DNA of 5,481 bases, from the NCBI GenBank assembly GCA_015488075.1, contig WFOM01000062.1, forward strand, positions 1-5,481, read 5' to 3'. Below, in pieces: positions 1 through 5,481 of the stretch. The first letter of the stretch is position 1. The number at the start of each line of letters is the position of its first letter. This DNA comes from Helicobacteraceae bacterium (lineage in GTDB: Bacteria; Campylobacterota; Campylobacteria; Campylobacterales; Sulfurimonadaceae). Below the pieces are notes generated by a model. That model was not told where the DNA came from. It saw only the letters and a program-made list of their open reading frames with translations, and made no database searches. The translations under genes were made by a program, and so were the position numbers.

Positions 1-727
1 CTATGGTATCAATCATTAGCTCCTCTTCATCCAAAAGTGAGTTTATTATCTCTCCGTTTGGGTCTGAAAGTATACTCTGTCCGTAAAACTCCCATACTGT
101 TTCATCTTGTGTGTATTTTCCTATGCGGTTTACTCTTAGTATATAAATGTTGTGTGTAAATGCTCTTGTGGTAACCAGAGAGTTCCACCTTTGGTTTGAG
201 TTAAATGTTGAAATGCTTGGGACTATCAGGCAGTCTATGTTTTTTGCATCCAGCATTTCAAAAAAAGTATCAAAATGAAGCTCAAATCCAAACATAACAC
301 CGAATTTCAGGCCGCCTTTGTTAAACACCATGGGAGTATTTAACTCTTTTGTTTCATTTGCAAAGAAGCTTTTTTCATCCCAGTGCGGATAGTTTATAAG
401 TATTTGCTGGTAGTAGTATTTTGTAGATTTTGGGGATATTTTTACTATAACTTTGTATGGTTTTTTGTTTTTTACGATAACTAAAGGGGCAATTATGGTG
501 AGATTGTAATCTTGTGCATTTGTTTTAAGGATATCTATATACTGGTTTGACTGTTCGTTGATTATGTCAAGTGAAAGCTCTTTTAGTTCATGAAAAAACG
601 GATTTAGCACATACTCTCCAAGCACCAAAATATCTACCCCTTTTTTGTTTGCAACCCTTATGTAGTTATAAAGTTTAGTGCTGGAAAGCCCCTGTGAATT
701 TAGCTGAAGTGCTGCTGTTTTTATCAT
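1..727 (-). CDS. Nitrilase-superfamily (carbon-nitrogen hydrolase fold) protein, partial, probable catalytic-site variant
   Basis: The ATG is at 727-725; 242 codons are visible and the C-terminus lies beyond the left edge. The start MIKTAALQLN resembles the first strand of nitrilase-fold proteins. The first catalytic Glu is present (E38 in VLGEYVLNPFF), as is the second conserved Glu (E118 in PHWDEKSFF). Later landmarks also fit: IVPSIS (169-173), W181 to R188 (W..LVTTRAF), NRIG (200-203) and FYGQSILSDPNGE (214-226). The family usually hydrolyses or condenses amides and nitriles with a Glu-Lys-Cys triad. Here the Lys position, seven residues before the Pro of PHWDEK, is Gln107, and the Cys of the usual GVxxCYD motif is Gly147 (GVMFGFE). 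No gap is needed to see this. It is therefore probably not a standard amidohydrolase; substrate and role are unknown. The start overlaps the xseB stop by 4 nt (ATGA) with only a weak Shine-Dalgarno, so translation is probably coupled. Fold assignment is firm, catalytic inactivity is inferred. Confidence 0.85.
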   Translation of the reverse strand, partial: MIKTAALQLNSQGLSSTKLYNYIRVANKKGVDILVLGEYVLNPFFHELKELSLDIINEQSNQYIDILKTNAQDYNLTIIAPLVIVKNKKPYKVIVKISPKSTKYYYQQILINYPHWDEKSFFANETKELNTPMVFNKGGLKFGVMFGFELHFDTFFEMLDAKNIDCLIVPSISTFNSNQRWNSLVTTRAFTHNIYILRVNRIGKYTQDETVWEFYGQSILSDPNGEIINSLLDEEELMIDTI

Positions 728-912
728 GATTCTTTGATGACTTGGACTTTTTGTTTGGCGGTTTCTAGAAGTTTTGTAGCTTCATTAAGCTCTTTTATAC
801 CCTCTTCATATGCTTTTATACTCTCAGCCAAAGTAATATCCGGAGATTGCAGTTTTTCCAAAATCTCTTTTGCTTTTTTTATCCTGTCTTCAAAATTTAT
901 CTCATTTTCCAT
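724..912 (-). CDS. xseB: Exodeoxyribonuclease VII small subunit
   Basis: A 62-residue acidic and lysine-rich helical protein. The pattern FEDRIKKAKEILEKLQSPD, then ITLAESIKAYEEGIKELNEA and KLLETAKQKV, is the signature of the whole XseB family, and the length is slightly below the common 65-80. In the known enzyme, several XseB copies bind the C-terminal helix of XseA to form exonuclease VII, which degrades single-stranded DNA from both ends in the cytoplasm. XseA is not in this window, as is common because the two subunits are often encoded apart. The ATG at 912 is preferred to the in-frame TTG at 915: AGAGG at 923-919 lies 6 nt before the ATG but only 3 nt before the TTG. The gene overlaps the end of metX by 11 nt and the next gene by 4 nt, so it is probably translated by coupling within the operon. 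Confidence 0.92.
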   Translation of the reverse strand: MENEINFEDRIKKAKEILEKLQSPDITLAESIKAYEEGIKELNEATKLLETAKQKVQVIKES

Positions 913-2005
913 CAAGCACCTCTTTTATATAATCTTCAAACAAATCCAACTCAACCAAGAAAGCATCATGACCGTAATTGCTCTCAACATTTATATATGT
1001 GTGTTTTTTACCCAAAAGTTTTAGTCTTTTGCTTATATGTTGCATCTCATAATCGCGAAACAACATATCTGACTTAAAGCTTACAAGTATAAGGTTTGAC
1101 TCTATCTTACCGAGTGCATCATCAAGAGAATCGTATCCTCTTGAGAGGTCATATATGTTTATCGCTTTTGTTATATACAGGTATGAAAGAGGGTCAAACC
1201 ATTTTGTAAAGTTGTATCCGTTGTATTCCAGATATGATTCTACCTGAAATTTTCCGAAAAGTTCAAAAAGCCCGTCATCTCTTTTGTATTCTCTGCCGAA
1301 TTTTTGCTGCATGCTTTCGTGGGACAAAAAGCTTATATGTCCTGCCATTCTTCCTATGGCCATACCGCTTAGACCTTCTTCTTTGATGATTTCCGGGTCA
1401 TAGTATCCGTTGTTAAATACCGGGTCTTTAAGGATTGCCTCCTGGGCTACTTTGTTAAATGCGATTGCCCACGGCTGTGTTGCATAGGTTGTGGCTAGGG
1501 CTATTATATTTTCTGCAAATTTTGGAAACTGAACTGCAAAGTGAAGGGCTTGCATACCTCCCATACTGCCGCCTATGATGGCTTTTACTTTGTGTATGCC
1601 GAGCCTGTCAAAAAGGATTCTTTGAGCTTTTACCATATCTTTTACAGAGATTACGGGAAATTTAAATCTATAAGGTTCATTATAAGGCGGTCTCTCACTC
1701 ATAGGTCCGGTTGAGCCAAAACAGCTGCCTATCACATTTGCACATATAACAAAATACCTGTCTGTGTCAACTGCTTTGCCGCTTCCTATAAGACCGTCCC
1801 ACCATCCCGGTTTTCTCTCACCTTCATAAAGACCGGCGGCATGATGGCTTCCTGTAAGTGCATGGCAGATTACCACCACATTTGATTTGTCTTCGTTTAG
1901 CTCGCCGTATGTTTCATAAACTATGTCATACGGCTCTAAAATCCTTCCGCTTTCAAGATAGAGCGGATTTGTAAAATGCTCTTTTTCTGTTTGAAACTTT
2001 AACAT
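902..2005 (-). CDS. metX: Homoserine O-acetyltransferase (MetX-family alpha/beta hydrolase)
   Basis: This 367-residue protein of usual family length acylates the hydroxyl of homoserine, activating it for the sulfhydrylation done by the product of the gene just upstream. The family blocks appear in order: HALTGSHHAAG (48-58, oxyanion region), WWDGLIGSGKAVDTDRYF (68-85), NVIGSCFGSTGP (90-101) and the nucleophile elbow GGSMGGMQALHFA (145-157). The catalytic triad reads Ser147, Asp313 (SFKSDMLF) and His346 (NYGHDAFL). The enzyme is cytoplasmic with no signal peptide. The ATG at 2005 directly follows the TAA of metY with no gap; GAAGG at 2014-2010 sits 4 nt before it. The 3' end overlaps xseB by 11 nt. 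Acetyl-CoA is the usual donor, but some MetX-family enzymes use succinyl-CoA, and sequence reading alone does not fully exclude that here. The acetyl choice is supported by the adjacent O-acetylhomoserine-type sulfhydrylase. Confidence 0.95.
   Translation of the reverse strand: MLKFQTEKEHFTNPLYLESGRILEPYDIVYETYGELNEDKSNVVVICHALTGSHHAAGLYEGERKPGWWDGLIGSGKAVDTDRYFVICANVIGSCFGSTGPMSERPPYNEPYRFKFPVISVKDMVKAQRILFDRLGIHKVKAIIGGSMGGMQALHFAVQFPKFAENIIALATTYATQPWAIAFNKVAQEAILKDPVFNNGYYDPEIIKEEGLSGMAIGRMAGHISFLSHESMQQKFGREYKRDDGLFELFGKFQVESYLEYNGYNFTKWFDPLSYLYITKAINIYDLSRGYDSLDDALGKIESNLILVSFKSDMLFRDYEMQHISKRLKLLGKKHTYINVESNYGHDAFLVELDLFEDYIKEVLDGK
919..923 (-). promoter_or_regulatory. Ribosome binding site of xseB
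   Basis: AGAGG on the minus strand, inside the last codons of metX, 6 nt before the ATG at 912. It decides the start in favour of ATG over the adjacent TTG. Confidence 0.6.
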
Positions 2006-3271
2006 TTAACCTTCGATTGCCTGTTTTAAATCTTCTATCAAATCATCTGCACTTTCAAGCCCTACAGAGAGCCTTATAAGGTTGCTTGGAACTCCACAGG
2101 CTTTTAGTTCATCTTCACTTAACTGCTGATGTGTCGTAGAAGCTGGATGAGTTATGATAGATTTGCTGTCACCGATGTTTACGACTATACTGAAAATTTT
2201 GGTTGAGTTTGCTACTCTTTTAGCAGTTTCAAAGTCTTCTACTTCAAAACTGAGCAGTCCACTGCTAAGACCGTCTTTAAAATATTTTTGTGCATTTGTA
2301 TAGTTTTTGTCAGTTTTAAGACCCGGGTAGTTTACTTTTTTTACTTTTGGATGTGAAGCTAAAAACTCTGCAACTTTTTTTGCATTTTTTGAATGTTTTT
2401 CTATCCTTAGAGGCAGAGTTTCAAGTCCTTGTATAAAAAGCCATGAGTTAAACGGACTAGGTGCTGCTCCAAGGTCTCTAAGCAGAGAGAGCCTTACTCT
2501 TAAGGTAAAAGCCGGAAGTCCAACTTCAGTATAAACCAAACCGTGATAGCTTTCATCTGGCTCGTTAAAATGTGGGTATAACGGATTGTTTTTCAGTTTT
2601 TCGTTTAGATTTTTTCTCTCAACTATAATGCCCCCAAGTGCAAGACCCTGACCGGTAGTGTATTTGCTTGTGCTGTGAACGACTATATCTACACCGTGTT
2701 TTAGAGGATTGCAAAGTATCGCAGTTGCAACAGTGTTGTCGCATATGGTTATGATATTGTGTTTGTCGGCAACTTTTACAATCTCATCTATATCTGCAAC
2801 ATCTATACTTGGATTTGTAAGACTTTCAAAAAATATAGCTTTAGTGTTGTTGTCTATTTTTGACTGCAAATCTTTTGTGTTATGAACATCAAAAAATCTT
2901 GCTTCTATACCAAATCTTTTTAGAGTATGAGCGGCCTGTGTAAGTGTTCCGCCATATGCTTGGGAAGCACATACAACATTTTCACCGGCTTTTGCCACAT
3001 TTGCAAATGCATAAAAAATCGCTGCCATTCCGCTTGATGTCGCAAGTGCTGCTTCTCCGTCTTCAAGTGCGGCAAATCTCTTTTCAAACACATCGGTAGT
3101 TGGGTTTGTAAGTCTTGTGTATATGTTTCCAAGCTCTTTTAATGCAAATAGATTTGCAGCATGGTCTGCATCTTTGAACTCATAGGCTGTTGTTTGGTAT
3201 ATAGGCACAGCCATAGTGCTTTGTTCATCTTTGTTGTATCCAAAATGTAGTGCTAATGTTTCTTTATCCAT
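2006..3271 (-). CDS. metY: O-acetylhomoserine sulfhydrylase (O-acetylhomoserine aminocarboxypropyltransferase)
   Basis: A PLP-dependent Cys/Met metabolism enzyme that makes homocysteine from O-acetylhomoserine and sulfide. With the start used here it has 421 residues. Seen in order: YTRLTNPTTDVFE (51-63, phosphate-contacting Tyr and Arg of the partner subunit), TSSGMAAI (78-85), FFESLTNPSID (147-157), CDNT with Asp178 (pyridine-nitrogen contact), HSTSKYTTGQG with Lys203 (Schiff-base lysine), the insert NEPDESYHGLVY (236-247), and Arg400 in NLIRLSVGLE (carboxylate contact). The length and the YHGLVY insert favour a sulfhydrylase over cystathionine gamma-synthase, which is about 380 residues. 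The ATG at 3271 (MDKETLALHFGY) is chosen because GAGG at 3284-3281 lies 9 nt before it and the family begins this way; an upstream in-frame ATG at 3286 would add five residues (MRKKT) and has no clear ribosome site. It overlaps the RDD gene by 8 nt and abuts metX. Confidence 0.94.
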   Translation of the reverse strand: MDKETLALHFGYNKDEQSTMAVPIYQTTAYEFKDADHAANLFALKELGNIYTRLTNPTTDVFEKRFAALEDGEAALATSSGMAAIFYAFANVAKAGENVVCASQAYGGTLTQAAHTLKRFGIEARFFDVHNTKDLQSKIDNNTKAIFFESLTNPSIDVADIDEIVKVADKHNIITICDNTVATAILCNPLKHGVDIVVHSTSKYTTGQGLALGGIIVERKNLNEKLKNNPLYPHFNEPDESYHGLVYTEVGLPAFTLRVRLSLLRDLGAAPSPFNSWLFIQGLETLPLRIEKHSKNAKKVAEFLASHPKVKKVNYPGLKTDKNYTNAQKYFKDGLSSGLLSFEVEDFETAKRVANSTKIFSIVVNIGDSKSIITHPASTTHQQLSEDELKACGVPSNLIRLSVGLESADDLIEDLKQAIEG

Positions 3272-3761
3272 TGTTTTTTTCCTCATATATTACAGCCGTA
3301 TTTGCAAGCAAATCATGAAAAGCTCTTTTGTCCTTTCTAAAAGCCACCATAAAAAAACCCATACCGAAAAACAAAGCCGACGGTATATACCCAAGACTTC
3401 TTATGACCGCCTGTTTGTTTGTAATGTCTTCAAAGATTTTGTTGTCTACTATTTTTATGCCCATTATCTTTTTTCCAGGTGTTGCACCTTTCCATCTCTC
3501 CCAGAAGATTACGGTTACAACCAGTGTCAAAACCTCAAAAACGATCTCCCATCCTGTTGATGTTGACTGTCTTTGAAGCACAAGGGCTCTTGGGTCACCC
3601 TGACTTGCAAGCTGCAGAGATTTTATATAACTCTCAAAATCAAACCATGCTCCGCCACTTATGATTTGAACAAAAACAGCAAGCGGCAAAGCCAGTAAAA
3701 AAAGATCTATAACTGAAGCAACAGCCCGGACTAAAAATCCTGCATATCTGACTTTTTTCAT
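3264..3761 (-). CDS. RDD-family small integral membrane protein
   Basis: A 165-residue protein with the RDD architecture. The N-terminus GFLVRAVASVIDLFLLALPL has the conserved Arg12 and Asp19 leading into a first membrane segment (about 15-35). A second hydrophobic segment lies at about 72-88 (EIVFEVLTLVVTVIFWE), followed by the family block GATPGKKIMGIKIVD (92-106). A third runs at about 122-141, and the end RAFHDLLANTAVIY (146-159) carries the second conserved Asp, D150. It would sit in the inner membrane. RDD proteins have no single established role; a few have been linked to ion transport or stress. Nothing here ties it specifically to guanine or methionine synthesis. The ATG lies 1 nt after the guaB stop and lacks a purine-rich Shine-Dalgarno, so translation probably depends on ribosomes finishing guaB. 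The stop overlaps metY by 8 nt. Family call is firm, function unknown. Confidence 0.88.
   Translation of the reverse strand: MKKVRYAGFLVRAVASVIDLFLLALPLAVFVQIISGGAWFDFESYIKSLQLASQGDPRALVLQRQSTSTGWEIVFEVLTLVVTVIFWERWKGATPGKKIMGIKIVDNKIFEDITNKQAVIRSLGYIPSALFFGMGFFMVAFRKDKRAFHDLLANTAVIYEEKNNG
3281..3284 (-). promoter_or_regulatory. Ribosome binding site of metY
   Basis: GAGG on the minus strand followed by an A-rich 9-nt spacer and the ATG at 3271. It lies just downstream of, and overlaps, the alternative ATG at 3286-3284, which argues that the internal ATG is the real start. Confidence 0.55.
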
Positions 3762-3762
3762 A

Positions 3763-5208
<1,446 letters not shown>

Positions 5209-5216
5209 TCAAAACA

Positions 5217-5221
5217 CCCTT
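5217..5221 (-). promoter_or_regulatory. Ribosome binding site of guaB
   Basis: AAGGG on the minus strand, 8 nt before the guaB ATG at 5208. It is the strongest Shine-Dalgarno in this operon after the metY and xseB sites and supports the annotated start. Confidence 0.65.
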
Positions 5222-5237
5222 GAAAATTATTTTAAAC

Positions 5238-5243
5238 ATTATA
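5238..5243 (-). promoter_or_regulatory. Probable -10 box of the guaB operon promoter
   Basis: A perfect TATAAT on the minus strand (context CATAGTATAATG), 29 nt upstream of the guaB ATG. Transcription starting about 6-7 nt downstream would give a leader of roughly 20-25 nt, too short for a riboswitch. No good -35 hexamer lies 16-18 nt upstream; the region is instead T/A-rich, which is normal for housekeeping promoters in Campylobacterota. It is the only obvious promoter for the six-gene minus-strand series. The start site is inferred. Confidence 0.6.
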
Positions 5244-5276
5244 CTATGTTTGTATTTAAAAATAGGTAAATATTGC

Positions 5277-5282
5277 TATAAT
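5277..5282 (+). promoter_or_regulatory. Probable -10 box of the divergent plus-strand gene
   Basis: A perfect TATAAT on the plus strand, preceded by TTGC (TTGCTATAAT), which resembles an extended -10. It lies 27 nt upstream of the ATG at 5310. No clear -35; AT-rich upstream sequence is shared with the opposing guaB promoter, 33 bp separating the two -10 boxes. Confidence 0.6.
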
Positions 5283-5298
5283 AACAAAAAAAGATTTT

Positions 5299-5302
5299 AA
5301 GG
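5299..5302 (+). promoter_or_regulatory. Ribosome binding site of the plus-strand gene
   Basis: AAGG located 7 nt before the ATG at 5310, supporting that start for the partial plus-strand gene. Confidence 0.55.
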
Positions 5303-5309
5303 CAAATAT

Positions 5310-5481
5310 ATGATTTTTAGAAGAGTTGCTGTAGTTTTGTTTTTTTTCGGTTTGATTTTGGTAGCACAGGATAACTATGACATATTTTATAAAAATCTCA
5401 ACAAAGTAACTTCAACTCTGGATATAGACAAAAAAACAAAAATATATATGTTGATGTATGCCACAAATGAAAATTCAAAAG
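5310..5481 (+). CDS. Exported or membrane-anchored protein of unknown function, partial (N-terminus only)
   Basis: Fifty-seven codons are visible before the right edge and the frame stays open. The start MIFRRVAVVLFFFGLILVAQ is a typical signal peptide or N-terminal anchor: two Arg, a hydrophobic core at about 6-18, and a possible cleavage after Ala19. The following stretch (NYDIFYKNLNKVTSTLDIDKK and then TKIYMLMYATNENS) is polar, probably helical, and would lie in the periplasm if the signal is cut. I do not recognise the family; a secreted helical protein or the periplasmic N-terminal part of a larger membrane protein are both possible. The start is supported by AAGG 7 nt upstream and a TATAAT box beyond it. 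It is transcribed away from the guaB operon. That it is a real gene is well supported, its role is unknown. Confidence 0.75.
   Translation, partial: MIFRRVAVVLFFFGLILVAQDNYDIFYKNLNKVTSTLDIDKKTKIYMLMYATNENSK

Noticed and set aside
734..1077. Plus-strand open frames opposite xseB and the end of metX
   Set aside because: They lie antisense to clearly recognised genes, have no ribosome site and encode low-complexity Phe/Ser/Ile-rich peptides with no family pattern.
1503..1508. TATAAT on the minus strand inside metX as a promoter for xseB
   Set aside because: Such hexamers are expected by chance in AT-rich DNA. It is about 590 nt upstream of xseB and has no supporting context.
2920..3132. Minus-strand 70-codon frame within metY
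   Set aside because: It is an out-of-frame overlap inside the metY coding sequence, with no recognisable protein features.
2006..3271. Cystathionine gamma-synthase (MetB) as the identity of the PLP enzyme
   Set aside because: The protein is about 40 residues too long for that enzyme and carries the YHGLVY insert typical of O-acetylhomoserine sulfhydrylases, and it is paired with metX.
5209..5240. Riboswitch or structured leader before guaB
   Set aside because: The leader after the probable start site is only about 20-25 nt. The only symmetry seen is a 4-bp TCAA/TTGA pair at 5209-5223, too little for a regulatory hairpin.

Overview
The window is AT-rich bacterial chromosome holding ordinary core-metabolism genes. 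Dense packing, A/T-ending codons, TATAAT -10 boxes without a recognisable -35, and the protein variants seen (for example the MetY lysine motif HSTSKYTTGQG) suggest a Campylobacterota (epsilonproteobacterial) genome, perhaps a Sulfurimonas-like free-living sulfur bacterium. This is inference from composition and protein style; there is no rRNA or other marker in the window.

Layout: from about 5240 leftward, everything lies on the minus strand in one tightly packed series: guaB (IMP dehydrogenase), a small RDD-family membrane protein, metY (O-acetylhomoserine sulfhydrylase), metX (homoserine O-acyltransferase), xseB (exonuclease VII small subunit), and a nitrilase-superfamily protein that runs off the left edge. 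Junctions are +1, -8, 0, -11 and -4 nt, so the six genes very probably form one translationally coupled operon read from a promoter just upstream of guaB. A 101-bp divergent intergenic region (5209-5309) holds one TATAAT box for guaB and another for a plus-strand gene. That gene begins at 5310, encodes an N-terminal export signal, and runs off the right edge.

Function: metX and metY together make homocysteine by direct sulfhydrylation: homoserine is acylated by MetX, then the acyl group is replaced by sulfide by MetY. GuaB supplies XMP for guanine nucleotides, and XseB is the small subunit of a single-strand DNA exonuclease whose large subunit is not in the window. The genes share transcription more obviously than pathway.

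The most notable feature is the terminal nitrilase-fold protein. It aligns cleanly with the superfamily, but Gly stands where the catalytic Cys should be and Gln where the catalytic Lys should be, so it looks like a non-catalytic member. I found no CRISPR array, mobile element, tRNA, rRNA, riboswitch or convincing terminator, and no clear undescribed multi-gene system.
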